Shown here one piece after another: positions 18,887-27,308 of a DNA stretch of 64,000 nucleotides (within the stretch, counting starts at the first letter, position 1; every line of letters starts with the position of its first letter). Below the pieces are notes generated by a model, which worked only from the letters and a program-made list of their open reading frames with translations, did no database searches and had not been told where the DNA came from. Source of the DNA: Candidatus Kapaibacterium sp. (GTDB lineage Bacteria; Bacteroidota; Ignavibacteria; Kapaibacteriales; NICIL-2); assembly GCA_026003495.1 (NCBI GenBank), contig BPHK01000001.1:496001-560000 (forward strand), given 5' to 3'. A program made the position numbers and the translations under genes.

Positions 18887-19603
18887 ATGTACCGACAGTT
18901 CGAGGAAGACTTCGACAAACTCCGCACGCGGCTCATCCGCATGGGCTCGTTGGTTGAGGAACAAGTAGAGCTTGCGTTCCGTGCGCTTCTGGAAGGCAAT
19001 GCGACGCTGGCGGAGCTTGTGATCGAACGCGACGACAAAGTAGATAAGCTCGATTTGAAGATTGACAAGCAAGTCCAGCGCATCTTTGCGCTTTCCCAGC
19101 CAGTCGCGCGTGACTTACGGCTGCTGTTGGCAGCAATCAAGATCAACAACGAGTTCGAGCGTATCGGCGACTATGCCGTCATTGTTGCTCGGCTGGCCTT
19201 CGATAGCGATGCGCACATGCTCGCCGAACGCGTCGGCTTCGAGCGCATCACCAGAGCGACGTTCACGATGGTCAAAGCGAGCCTCGATGCATTTGTGGGG
19301 AATGACCCCGAACTGGCAAAGCACGTCCTCGCAACCGATGACATCGTAGATGCGCTCGAACGCGAGCTCTCGGCAGCGATCATCGCGCAGATGGAGGCTC
19401 ATACACACCTCATCAAGAGCGGGACGCGATTGATCATCGGGCTTCACAACATCGAACGCATCGCTGACCGCGCAACAAATATCGCGGAGAACGTCATCTT
19501 CCTTGCCGAAGCGCAGACTGTCCGTCACCAACAGCACGAAGAGGACGTCCCGCCACTCGAAACTGATGATGCCGACGACTCCACGCCCGACGATCGCGAG
19601 TAG
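18887..19603 (+). CDS. phoU: Phosphate signalling regulator PhoU
   Basis: 238 aa from ATG 18887, preceded by GAGGG. It contains two PhoU three-helix repeats with the metal-binding patterns INNEFERIGDYA and LHNIERIADRATNIAENV. PhoU links Pst activity to the PhoR/PhoB phosphate response in other bacteria. The C-terminal 20 residues are acidic (ETDDADDSTPDDRE) and are encoded opposite the end of the EamA gene, a 79-base antisense overlap. No phoR, phoB or pstS is present in the window. Confidence 0.92.
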   Translation: MYRQFEEDFDKLRTRLIRMGSLVEEQVELAFRALLEGNATLAELVIERDDKVDKLDLKIDKQVQRIFALSQPVARDLRLLLAAIKINNEFERIGDYAVIVARLAFDSDAHMLAERVGFERITRATFTMVKASLDAFVGNDPELAKHVLATDDIVDALERELSAAIIAQMEAHTHLIKSGTRLIIGLHNIERIADRATNIAENVIFLAEAQTVRHQQHEEDVPPLETDDADDSTPDDRE

Positions 19604-20514
19604 CTCAGCAGTGCCCGCACTGCCGTCGAGCCAACAACGAGCGCTCCACCAGCAAGCGCCCAACCAGAGGGATGTTCTCCAAGTGCAAGCATCACCCAGA
19701 GTGGATTGGCGATCGGCTCGAGCATCGTGAGCATCACTGCTTCGATTGCGCGGACTGAGCGTAGCGCCCGCGCAAAGAGCACGTAGGGGATCCCAAGCTG
19801 CACAATACCGAGCAACGCCAACGCTGTTAGCGTCCGCCCATCTAAGTAGGAGAGATCCGACCACAGCCATACACCTGCTGCGGCGGCGAGAAGGTTGCCA
19901 GTGACGAGCGCCTCGAGCGACGATCCATCGCGTGCGACACGGATGCAGAGCGTCATCGCTGCCATTGCGATCCCACTTGCAATACCCGCAAGATTCCCAA
20001 GCATCCCGCTTGGCGTCAGTTCTCCAGCGAAAAAGAGTGCCGTCCCACCAAGCATCAATCCGAGCAATGCCCATTCCGACATGCGAAGCCGTTCGCCGAG
20101 GAACACACTTCCACCAAGAGCAACGTACAGCGGAGCGGTGTACTGAAGCACGATGGCATTGGCTGCAGCTGTGAGTTTTGTTGCAAGGACAAAGAGGATA
20201 ACAGTACCTGCGTAGCCAACAGCAGCACCCCAGCCTGCGATATTCTGTGGGAGCACGCGTGGCCAACGACGGTAGTGCAAGCGCACAATGAAAGCAATCG
20301 TCAGCGCGGCAACGCCGCTCCGCACGGATGCAATGCCGAGCGGATGCCATTGGGCAAGCTTGATGAGCACACCGCCCAAACTCCAGAGTACTGCTGCCGC
20401 AACAAGCAGACCGACGGCTGCTTGGCGCGAGGGCTGCCTATCAACCGGAAGTGACTGGCTACTTGCTGGAGTCAAAGATGACGTCCGATTCCTTGACGTA
20501 GCGCTTCCGGCCAC
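19525..20514 (-). CDS. EamA/DMT-family transporter
   Basis: 329 aa with ten predicted membrane helices in two EamA halves. It starts with LLVAAAVLWSLGGVLIKLA and contains the conserved SVRSGVAAL, YTAPLYVALGGSVFLGER and, in the second half, LTMLEPIANPLWVMLALGEHP. DMT proteins export or import small metabolites; the substrate cannot be told. The first 30 residues are polar and overlap the upstream gene's end by 56 bases, but no later start is obvious. The C-terminus is Ser-rich where it overlaps phoU. Confidence 0.85.
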   Translation of the reverse strand: MAGSATSRNRTSSLTPASSQSLPVDRQPSRQAAVGLLVAAAVLWSLGGVLIKLAQWHPLGIASVRSGVAALTIAFIVRLHYRRWPRVLPQNIAGWGAAVGYAGTVILFVLATKLTAAANAIVLQYTAPLYVALGGSVFLGERLRMSEWALLGLMLGGTALFFAGELTPSGMLGNLAGIASGIAMAAMTLCIRVARDGSSLEALVTGNLLAAAAGVWLWSDLSYLDGRTLTALALLGIVQLGIPYVLFARALRSVRAIEAVMLTMLEPIANPLWVMLALGEHPSGWALAGGALVVGSTAVRALLSYSRSSGVESSASSVSSGGTSSSCCW

Positions 20515-20755
20515 TCGGCGTCAGGACGTAGTAGCCGCCTTTCTTCCCGCGATAGACAACCTGTCCACTCTTGGTGGTCCCAACGCGTGCGTCTGATGTG
20601 CTCGGAGCAGCTGCATCAGGTGTAGACTTTGCTGGTGATGCCATATGTGCGGCGCGCTGCTTTTTCTTGCGAACGTTCAATGTGTCGCTCTGCTGTGCAC
20701 TTGCCAGCGAGCCCACAACAAGCAGCACAGCGACGATAGCTGCAATGGCGCGCAT
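20459..20755 (-). CDS. Small secreted protein with PBCV basic-adaptor-like domain
   Basis: 98 aa from ATG 20755, which starts a signal peptide, MRAIAAIVAVLLVVGSLASAQ. A Lys-rich linker follows, then a C-terminal motif TKSGQVVYRGKKGGYYVLTP and a GRKRYV end. This resembles the short PBCV-specific basic adaptor repeat (Y-x-G-x-x-G-G-x-Y). Role unknown. The gene overlaps the start of the EamA gene, so the two may be co-transcribed. Confidence 0.6.
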   Translation of the reverse strand: MRAIAAIVAVLLVVGSLASAQQSDTLNVRKKKQRAAHMASPAKSTPDAAAPSTSDARVGTTKSGQVVYRGKKGGYYVLTPSGRKRYVKESDVIFDSSK

Positions 20756-20787
20756 AGTGCTCCCAGAAGGTGTTGAACATTCCGCTG

Positions 20788-20795
20788 CAAACATA
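20788..20795 (-). promoter_or_regulatory. -7 box (TATGTTTG)
   Basis: TATGTTTG on the minus strand, 32 bases before ATG 20755, matching TAnnTTTG. A -33 TTG at the right spacing is not clear. Confidence 0.45.
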
Positions 20796-20893
20796 CATCG
20801 CTAGAATCAAAAATTGATGGCGCAACACTAAACAGCTCATCCGTTCGTTCTGAGGCTCCGTCGTTGTTGTTCCACCATTTTCTCAGATTGCAT

Positions 20894-21502
20894 ATGCGTG
20901 TTCTTCGTACGCTCGCAGTGTTTGTTCTGGCATGTGGTTCCTTACTTGCACAGGCAGCAACCTGGAAGGTTGACCAGTCACACTCGAATGTTCTTTTCAC
21001 CGTTGACCACATGGTCATTTCGGAGGTCACGGGCTACTTCAAGGTTTTCGATGGCACCGTCACTGTTTCGAAGCCCGATTGGAGCGATGCACAAATCGAG
21101 TTCACCGTTGATGTCGCTTCGATCAACACCGACAACGAGCGACGCGACAACCATCTCCGGAGCGAGGATTTCTTCGATGCAGCAAAGTATCCCAAAGCGA
21201 CGTTCAAGGCAACGGGAATGCGCAAGGTAGGGCAGAACAAGTACAAACTCACCGGCGATCTGACCATTCGCGGGACGACCAAGAAAGTCACTTGGGATGT
21301 GACGTTCAAGGGACAGACCAAGGATCCGTGGGGAAATCAGCGCGCTGGCTTCATCGCTGAGACAACGATCAACCGCTTCGACTTCGGCTTGAAGTGGAAT
21401 AACCTGACCGAAACGGGCGGCCTCATCGTCGGCAAGGATGTGCGCGTCCGTGTCAATCTCGAGCTTATAAAGCAGGAAGCCAGCAAATCATCGAGCAAAT
21501 GA
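20894..21502 (+). CDS. YceI-family periplasmic lipid-binding protein
   Basis: 202 aa from ATG 20894, opening a signal peptide, MRVLRTLAVFVLACGSLLAQA. The YceI lipocalin-like barrel is recognised by WKVDQSHSNVLFTVDHM, SINTDNERRDNHLRSEDFFD, YPKATFKA and LTIRGTTKKVTWDV. Family members bind polyisoprenoid or amphiphilic molecules in the periplasm. A hairpin terminator follows and a MarR regulator gene lies downstream. This YceI/MarR pairing suggests control of yceI by the regulator. Confidence 0.93.
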   Translation: MRVLRTLAVFVLACGSLLAQAATWKVDQSHSNVLFTVDHMVISEVTGYFKVFDGTVTVSKPDWSDAQIEFTVDVASINTDNERRDNHLRSEDFFDAAKYPKATFKATGMRKVGQNKYKLTGDLTIRGTTKKVTWDVTFKGQTKDPWGNQRAGFIAETTINRFDFGLKWNNLTETGGLIVGKDVRVRVNLELIKQEASKSSSK

Positions 21503-21528
21503 TGCTGCAGGGCAATCGAATGGTACGG

Positions 21529-21562
21529 GTGCGGGCGCTATCTTTGCGCCCGCACTGCTTTT
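21529..21562 (+). terminator. Rho-independent terminator after yceI
   Basis: A perfect 10-bp GC-rich stem GTGCGGGCGC / GCGCCCGCAC with a 7-nt loop TATCTTT, followed by TGCTTTT. It lies 27 bases after the yceI stop. The loop plus the next base also reads TATCTTTG, a -7-box match, which I consider coincidental. Confidence 0.75.
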
Positions 21563-21586
21563 GCACACTACTTTGTTGGGATTACC

Positions 21587-22057
21587 ATGCCTCGTGTTGA
21601 AGAAGACCTTCTTCAGCGCCGCCCATTTCGATCGGACAAGGAGCGACTTTTAGTCACCATCATGCGGACGAGCGCGTGGCTGTGCGACGAATTCAACCGC
21701 GAGCTGGAGCCATACGGCATCTCACAGCAGCAGTACAACGTTCTGCGGATTCTCCGGGGCAGTAGCGAGCCGCTCTCGACCTGCGACATACGTCGCCGCA
21801 TGATTGACCGTGCATCTGATACCTCCCGCATTGTGGATCGGCTCGTCGAAAAGGGGTTGGTCGAAAAGCAGAGCTCCTTGCACGATCGTCGCCGCATCGA
21901 GGTTCGCCTGACAGCGGCAGGTGCAGAGCTTCTGGAAACGCTCGATCCCATCGTGCGGCGTTTCCACGACCGCATCGCTGTTCTGACGCCAGAGCAGCGG
22001 CGCCAAGTGACCGAGTTGCTCGATTTGCTGCGTTCTGCGGGCAATGTGCACAATTGA
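21587..22057 (+). CDS. MarR-family transcriptional regulator
   Basis: 156 aa. The winged-helix DNA-binding core is clear: QYNVLRILRGSSEPLSTCDIRRRM, then the recognition helix DTSRIVDRLVEKGLVEK and the wing DRRRIEVRLTAAG. MarR dimers repress nearby genes and are released by small ligands. The neighbouring yceI gene is the likely target. The 3' end overlaps trmB by 14 bases. Confidence 0.92.
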   Translation: MPRVEEDLLQRRPFRSDKERLLVTIMRTSAWLCDEFNRELEPYGISQQQYNVLRILRGSSEPLSTCDIRRRMIDRASDTSRIVDRLVEKGLVEKQSSLHDRRRIEVRLTAAGAELLETLDPIVRRFHDRIAVLTPEQRRQVTELLDLLRSAGNVHN

Positions 22058-22718
22058 CTGGAGGAAATATCCCCAGCCACGCATCCGCCACCACACCAAT
22101 CCCCAGGTGTATTTGCCACGGGGACAGCTCCGCGTTGTGCCGCCGAACTATCCACCGCTCATTGAGCAGCTCGATTGGGGAGCGATCTTCGCCAACGCGC
22201 GAGCGCCATCTGTGCTCGACATCGGCTGCGGCATGGGACGATTCCTCCTGGAGTATGCGTTGAATCACCCGGCAGAGAACATCCTTGGACTCGAAGTGCG
22301 CAAGCCCGCTGTCGAGTGGATCGCTGGTGTTATTGCTGGCGAGGGGATCGGGAATGCAGCGGCTGTGTGGTATTCAGTCGCCAATGGACTGGGTTTTCTG
22401 CAGACGAACTCCTTGCGAGCGGTGACGTACTTTTTCCCTGACCCATGGTTCAAAAAGCGCCACGCCAAACGACGTGCGTTCACTCTCGCACTTGTCCAGG
22501 AAATCTGGCGCGTGCTCGAGCAAGGCGGCGGCCTTTACCTGATGACCGACGTCCCCGCTGTAGATGAGTACCAGCGGGAAATCCTCCGCCAGCACGGCGG
22601 GTTCGCAATCGAGGAAATCGCCAGCGATGACCAATGGTTTCGCGAGCAAACAGATCACGAGCGCTTCTGCCGCTCCAAAGGCATTCCGTATGTTCGCTTG
22701 CGATGCATCAAACGTTGA
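22044..22718 (+). CDS. trmB: tRNA (guanine-N7-)-methyltransferase TrmB
   Basis: 224 aa. The SAM-binding motif VLDIGCGMGRFLLEYA, LGLEVRKPAVEWI and the family-specific YFFPDPWFKKRHAKRR identify TrmB, which makes m7G46 in tRNA. The overlap with marR suggests co-translation. The C-terminus is complete (VRLRCIKR). Confidence 0.93.
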   Translation: MCTIDWRKYPQPRIRHHTNPQVYLPRGQLRVVPPNYPPLIEQLDWGAIFANARAPSVLDIGCGMGRFLLEYALNHPAENILGLEVRKPAVEWIAGVIAGEGIGNAAAVWYSVANGLGFLQTNSLRAVTYFFPDPWFKKRHAKRRAFTLALVQEIWRVLEQGGGLYLMTDVPAVDEYQREILRQHGGFAIEEIASDDQWFREQTDHERFCRSKGIPYVRLRCIKR

Positions 22719-22730
22719 CCTCGAGAGCAC

Positions 22731-23549
22731 GTGTCGACGATGTACGCACCATCGCTGCCGCGCCGAATTGTTTGCCTGACGGAAGAGACAACCGAAACAC
22801 TCTACGCCCTCGGTGCCGACGATCTCATCGTCGGGATCTCGGGGTTCACCGTGCGGCCGCCACAGGCACGGAAAACCAAACCGAAGGTAAGCACCTATCT
22901 AGAAGCGAACATCGAGAAAATCCGCGCATTGGAGCCGGACGTTGTCCTTGCGTGGTCTGACCTTCAGGCGCCGATTGTCGAGCAGCTTGTCCGGGAAGGA
23001 TTTGAGGTGGTTTGCTTCAACCACCGCACGATCGAAGGGATTCTGAGCATGATTGTGCGGCTTGGAGCGCTGGTGGGGAAGCTACCGGAAGCTGAACGCT
23101 ACGTCGAGCAGCTCATTGGGGGATTGGAGCGGCACCGACAGCGTGCTGAGCAGCGCCGCCACCGTCCGCGCGTATACTTTGAGGAATGGTACGACCCCAT
23201 CATCACCGGTATTTGCTGGGTGAGCGAGCTCATCGAACTCTGTGGCGGCGATGATGTCTTTGCCGAGCATCGCCAGTACCCCGATGCCAAGCGGCGCATC
23301 GTCGCTGATCCGATGGAGGTTGTGCGCCGATCGCCGGATATCATGCTTGCATCATGGTGTGGCAAAGCCTTCAAACCCGAACGTGTCCGAACGCGCCCTG
23401 GCTGGGAGCAGATGCCCGCGGTTGCCAATGGGCACATGTACGAGATCCATTCGGCGATAATTCTGCAGCCAGGGCCAGCAGCGCTGACCGAGGGTGCACA
23501 ACGCATCAGCGAGATTTTCGACCGCTGGGAATCTTTGCAACCTCGCTAA
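22731..23549 (+). CDS. BtuF-like cobalamin/siderophore-binding-type protein without signal peptide
   Basis: 272 aa from GTG 22731, or 269 aa from ATG 22740. The type III periplasmic-binding fold is recognisable: RIVCLTEETTETLYALGADDLIVGIS, NIEKIRALEPDVVLAWSDLQ and a second lobe with GDDVFAEHRQYPDAKRR. The class binds vitamin B12 or metal chelates for ABC import. No signal peptide or lipobox precedes it and no permease or ATPase lies nearby, so it may act in the cytoplasm or lack its usual role. It is 12 bases downstream of trmB. Confidence 0.75.
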   Translation: MSTMYAPSLPRRIVCLTEETTETLYALGADDLIVGISGFTVRPPQARKTKPKVSTYLEANIEKIRALEPDVVLAWSDLQAPIVEQLVREGFEVVCFNHRTIEGILSMIVRLGALVGKLPEAERYVEQLIGGLERHRQRAEQRRHRPRVYFEEWYDPIITGICWVSELIELCGGDDVFAEHRQYPDAKRRIVADPMEVVRRSPDIMLASWCGKAFKPERVRTRPGWEQMPAVANGHMYEIHSAIILQPGPAALTEGAQRISEIFDRWESLQPR

Positions 23550-23565
23550 TCACACGGAAGCACCC

Positions 23566-24342
23566 TCATTCCGTAGCGCGCATCGTAAGCTCTCGCTGAA
23601 TTGCTGCAGGGTTATTGCTTACAATTGCCGTGATAGGATACCGCAGCACACGCTCGAGCTGCGCGACGGTGTTGACCGTATAGACGCCGACGTAGAGTCC
23701 TGCTGCGAGTGCGTCCTCGACACGCCAACGCGTGCACTCTCGCAGCGAGCAGACGAAAGCTTCGCAGCCGACCGCGCGAGCAATCTCCGACGGTGCACGC
23801 CGATCTCCAGGAATGTTGATCGCAGCAGTGTGGCATCGGGGAAGAATCTGGCGCAGCAGGCGCAGTGACTCGTGGTGAAACGAGCTGAAGAGCACATGCT
23901 CGGTCATCTGGCAGCCCTCGACGACAGCAGCGATGCGTTCGAGCCGTGTGGAGAGATTCTCCCCTTCGGCGGGTGGTTTGATCTCGATACTTGCGTAAGT
24001 CTTCGCACTGCGAAGGAGTCGGAGCGCCTCTTCCAGTAATGGGACACGTTCGCCGCGGTAGGTAGCATCGAACCATTCGCCAGCGTCAAGTGCGCTCAGC
24101 TCGCTGTAACGAAATCGGTGCATCCGTCCGCGGCCGCTTGTTGTGCGCCCAACGGTTCGATCGTGGAAGAGTACGACGTGGCCATCGCTGGTGAGCTGAA
24201 CGTCCACTTCAACCATCGGAATGCCTGCGGCGATTGCAGTGTTGATTGCAGCGAGCGTATTCTCCGGCGCAATCGCTGAAGCGCCGCGATGTGCAACCAC
24301 AAAGCGTGGATGCTCCCGAACGAATGCTGCCAGCGGCTTCAT
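23566..24342 (-). CDS. ugpQ: Glycerophosphodiester phosphodiesterase
   Basis: 258 aa. The GDPD TIM-barrel motifs are complete: VAHRGASAIAPENTLAAI (with the catalytic His and Arg), VEVDVQLTSDGHVVLFHD and EIKPP. It hydrolyses glycerophosphodiesters to glycerol-3-phosphate and an alcohol. No signal peptide is present, so it is cytosolic, of the UgpQ type. Its start overlaps the fmt stop by four bases. Confidence 0.9.
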   Translation of the reverse strand: MKPLAAFVREHPRFVVAHRGASAIAPENTLAAINTAIAAGIPMVEVDVQLTSDGHVVLFHDRTVGRTTSGRGRMHRFRYSELSALDAGEWFDATYRGERVPLLEEALRLLRSAKTYASIEIKPPAEGENLSTRLERIAAVVEGCQMTEHVLFSSFHHESLRLLRQILPRCHTAAINIPGDRRAPSEIARAVGCEAFVCSLRECTRWRVEDALAAGLYVGVYTVNTVAQLERVLRYPITAIVSNNPAAIQRELTMRATE

Positions 24343-25298
24343 TGTTGTGGTGCGAGCGTGGGGAGAGCAAAAGTGCCGGTCCGATCGCTGCGCCAGCCGC
24401 GAAGCAGCTCTGCGGCGGTCATACTGCGCTTGCCGGGTAGCTGCACTTCAACGAGGCTGAGCGTACCCTGCCCGCACTGAACGAGCCACCGCTCCCCTTC
24501 CATGCGCCAGGCGCCGGCAGCGGTACTCATTGAACTTTCTTCGATGATTTCGGCGCGGTAGATTTTCAGCCGAACGCCACCATCGAGTAACGTCCATGCA
24601 CCAGGCTCGGGCGAATGGCCATGAATGAAATTCCGCACGCTCCGAGCATCGCGGTCCCAGGCGATCTGCGCGTGCTCTGCATGGAGCTTCGGCGCCGAGG
24701 TTGCAAGCTCCTCTGCCTGAGGGATTGGCGTGAGCGCTCCCTCGATCCAGAGCTTGATGGTTCGGTGGGCAAGCTCCGCACAGAGCGGCGCAAGCAGTGT
24801 GGCTAACTCGCCAGCTGTGGCGCCCTCTGGGATCGGCAAGCGCTCTTGCAGGAGGATGGCGCCAGCGTCCACGCGGTTGCTCATGACAAACGTTGTGACG
24901 CCCGTTTCGCGCTCGCCGGCGATGATTGCATGCGCAATGGGAGCTGCACCACGAAATTTCGGGAGCAGGCTCGGATGAACGTTGAACGCTAAGCGTGGAA
25001 TCGAAAGCAGCGATTGCGGGAGTATGCGAAAGGCCAGCACGCAGAAAATATCTGGCGCAAGTGCCGAGAGTGCATCGGCAAACGATGCATCGCGGAGAGA
25101 AGTCGGCTCGAAAATCGGAGAAATTCCTAACTCGAGCGCAGCACGCTTGACCGCCGATGGACGCAAGCTCCGCCCTCTGCCTTGGGGCGCATCCGGAACA
25201 GTGACGACCGCGCAGACACCCCACTCGAGGTGGAGCCGCTCGAGCGTTGGAACGGCAATCGCTGGAGTGCCGAAAAAAACGATGCGGGGCGTGCTCAT
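24339..25298 (-). CDS. fmt: Methionyl-tRNA formyltransferase
   Basis: 319 aa, normal for Fmt. The N-terminal formyltransferase domain has IVFFGTPAIAVPTLERL and NVHPSLLPKFRGAAPIAHAI with the catalytic His and Asn region, then GVTTFVMSNRVDAGAIL. The C-terminal tRNA-binding domain follows (VRNFIHGHSPEPGAWTLL). It formylates initiator Met-tRNA. It is sandwiched in a minus-strand operon with the isomerase (four-base-type overlap) and the GDPD. Confidence 0.94.
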   Translation of the reverse strand: MSTPRIVFFGTPAIAVPTLERLHLEWGVCAVVTVPDAPQGRGRSLRPSAVKRAALELGISPIFEPTSLRDASFADALSALAPDIFCVLAFRILPQSLLSIPRLAFNVHPSLLPKFRGAAPIAHAIIAGERETGVTTFVMSNRVDAGAILLQERLPIPEGATAGELATLLAPLCAELAHRTIKLWIEGALTPIPQAEELATSAPKLHAEHAQIAWDRDARSVRNFIHGHSPEPGAWTLLDGGVRLKIYRAEIIEESSMSTAAGAWRMEGERWLVQCGQGTLSLVEVQLPGKRSMTAAELLRGWRSDRTGTFALPTLAPQQ

Positions 25299-26374
25299 TA
25301 CGACGAGGCCAAGATCTGCTTCAAGTGGCTAATGACGGGAACTGGCGTTGGATCAGTGCCGTTGAGCAGTGCAAGGTAGTAACTCGTCCAGTCGCCCAAA
25401 TAGACCAAACTCAGCATCCGTGCCAGGAGGCTCCGACCGCGACCCTCGAGCGCAACAATAGGGCGAACGTGTGCCTTGCGAAGAATCTGCGCGAGTGCAT
25501 CGAAACGGAGACTGACGCGCCGGTGGTCATCAGGATCGCGAAGCAATATCGCAGCGCACTGTTTGACGATAGCAGGAGGAAATTGCCAGCCGTTGATTTC
25601 GTTGTGGTTCATCTCCGGTAGAAGGTGGGAGAAGGCAAGCTGCTTTGCATTTTCTTGAATTTGCCCACGCCAGCGAAGCGCAACGGCATCGGTACGCTCA
25701 TAGGCGCCGTAAATCACCGGTAGCCGGTTGTGGAGCGATTTTGCAAGGTCGTAGGCTGGATTGGCCCTGGTTGGTTCTGCGCACTCCTCCGAAAGTTGCT
25801 CGAGGATGCTGATTACTTCCGGCAGCGCGTTTTCGGTGGTCTGGCGCGTTCGCTCTTCAACGGCAGGGTGGCTCAAGACGGTCATCAGCAAGGGGAAGAG
25901 CGAATACCCCAGTGCACATCGTGGCTGAAAGCCCGCGGGGATGAGAATGCAAGGTACCTTGTGCCGTTTGGCGAGTGCGGCAAGTTGCCCACCAGTGGTA
26001 ATGCAGAGCAGGTGGGAGGTGCGCTTGCGTCCTTCGCGAAATGCCGAGAGCGTCTCTTCTGTCTGGCCACTATAGGAGCTGGCGATGAGCACGCTCGAGC
26101 GGTCCAGAAACGGGGGGACGCCATAGCCACGCCAAATGTGCATCCGCAACCGTTCGGCACCGCCTACTGCTGCCAAATACGCGCGGACAAGATCAGCACC
26201 AATTGCAGAGCCTCCAAGACCTGCGACGACAACCTCCGAGCGAACCTCGACCCCTTCGAGGGGTGGTGCCGTCTGCGCGATTTGCAATGCATGGCGCACT
26301 TGCTCTGGAAAGGTGCGCAACACCGCTCGCATGTTCGAGCGATCGTAGTCGAATGGGTGGGTGTTCGATGCCAT
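25298..26374 (-). CDS. Bifunctional phosphoglucose/phosphomannose isomerase
   Basis: 358 aa, the size of the archaeal/bacterial PGI-PMI family. SIS-domain motifs are AGLGGSAIGADLVRAY and SSYSGQTEETLSAF. The C-terminal catalytic part has SHLLPEMNHNEINGW, with the Glu and His expected for isomerisation. It interconverts fructose-6-P with glucose-6-P and mannose-6-P. It heads the operon with fmt and the GDPD. Confidence 0.92.
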   Translation of the reverse strand: MASNTHPFDYDRSNMRAVLRTFPEQVRHALQIAQTAPPLEGVEVRSEVVVAGLGGSAIGADLVRAYLAAVGGAERLRMHIWRGYGVPPFLDRSSVLIASSYSGQTEETLSAFREGRKRTSHLLCITTGGQLAALAKRHKVPCILIPAGFQPRCALGYSLFPLLMTVLSHPAVEERTRQTTENALPEVISILEQLSEECAEPTRANPAYDLAKSLHNRLPVIYGAYERTDAVALRWRGQIQENAKQLAFSHLLPEMNHNEINGWQFPPAIVKQCAAILLRDPDDHRRVSLRFDALAQILRKAHVRPIVALEGRGRSLLARMLSLVYLGDWTSYYLALLNGTDPTPVPVISHLKQILASS

Positions 26375-26406
26375 TAGCCGTGCAGAAGTGATGCGACATG
26401 TGCTGC

Positions 26407-26414
26407 TATCTTTG
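26407..26414 (+). promoter_or_regulatory. -7 box (TATCTTTG) upstream of the coupled trio
   Basis: TATCTTTG ends six bases before ATG 26421. If used, transcription would begin at about the start codon, giving a leaderless mRNA or favouring the ATG at 26451. No -33 TTG is seen. Confidence 0.35.
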
Positions 26415-26420
26415 CACGCA

Positions 26421-27308
26421 ATGATAAGGAACCGACGTAATCAGTGCGCCATGTGGCTTCCCGCGATCATTGCCCTCATCCTCTTAGTGCCAGCCTACGG
26501 ACTGCAGGGGATAGCCTATCCAATCGAAGTTCGTTTCCAGCTTGACAGCGTGCTCTCCAGCTACATCGCTGAATGGAACCATGCAACGCTCGAACTCGAG
26601 AACCGTTCGAAACGAAGCATTCGTTGCGTCCCGCGGGTTGTTGTAACGAAAGCTGGAAAAATCCTGGCGCGCACGAAGCTGCCACGGACTCGCGTATGGA
26701 CGATCTCGCCAGGAGAGCGGCTACGTCTCCGTGGCAATGAGATTTGGGGCGAGCTTGTCTTCCCGGACGATCCCCGCCATCTCGACCCGCGCTGGAAAGC
26801 ACTCAGTGACACCGGCACCCTCACCATTTGCATCCATGTCACAGACTCGATGGGAGTGGAGCATTTTACTGCGCCTGTGTGTGTGGAGCGTTACGTTTTT
26901 TCTTACCAACTGCCGATCCCACTCGCTCCAGTACTGAGCGATACGCTCAGAGCTATGCAGCGAAAACAGGTAACTGCTCGCTTCCAGTGGATGCCAGTCC
27001 TTCCACCGCGACCGGGAACGTGCTACATCGTGCGCTGCTACGCCTTACCTGATTCGCTCAACATTGCCGAGGCTGTACGAGGGCAGTCACCGCTGGTGGA
27101 GCGCCGCATTTGCAACGCAACGTCGCTTGAGTGGCACACACAACACTTGCCCCGTGGCAGGTATGTTTGGACCATTCGCGCTGTTGATGCGCAGAGCGAG
27201 TTGCCAATTGCTACCAGCGATGGCTATAGCCTACCTGCAGTATTCACCGTCGCCCCGCCGAGCCGTGCGCCACGGCCAGTTCATCACCACCATCGGCGAA
27301 AGCAATGA
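26421..27308 (+). CDS. Secreted protein of unknown function, first gene of a coupled trio
   Basis: 295 aa from ATG 26421. The signal peptide core is MWLPAIIALILLVPAYG, and a start at 26451 is also possible. The mature part looks all-beta: a first domain (about residues 40-165) with paired strands and a second Fn3-like domain ending PRGRYVWTIRAVDAQSELP. The tail is His/Arg-rich (PVHHHHRRKQ). I do not recognise a family. Its stop overlaps the permease start as ATGA (27305-27308), so the two should be translated together. Confidence 0.6.
   Translation: MIRNRRNQCAMWLPAIIALILLVPAYGLQGIAYPIEVRFQLDSVLSSYIAEWNHATLELENRSKRSIRCVPRVVVTKAGKILARTKLPRTRVWTISPGERLRLRGNEIWGELVFPDDPRHLDPRWKALSDTGTLTICIHVTDSMGVEHFTAPVCVERYVFSYQLPIPLAPVLSDTLRAMQRKQVTARFQWMPVLPPRPGTCYIVRCYALPDSLNIAEAVRGQSPLVERRICNATSLEWHTQHLPRGRYVWTIRAVDAQSELPIATSDGYSLPAVFTVAPPSRAPRPVHHHHRRKQ

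Noticed and set aside
21539-21546. TATCTTTG as a promoter for marR
   Set aside because: It is formed mostly by the loop of a strong terminator hairpin and lacks a -33 element, so it is more likely coincidental.
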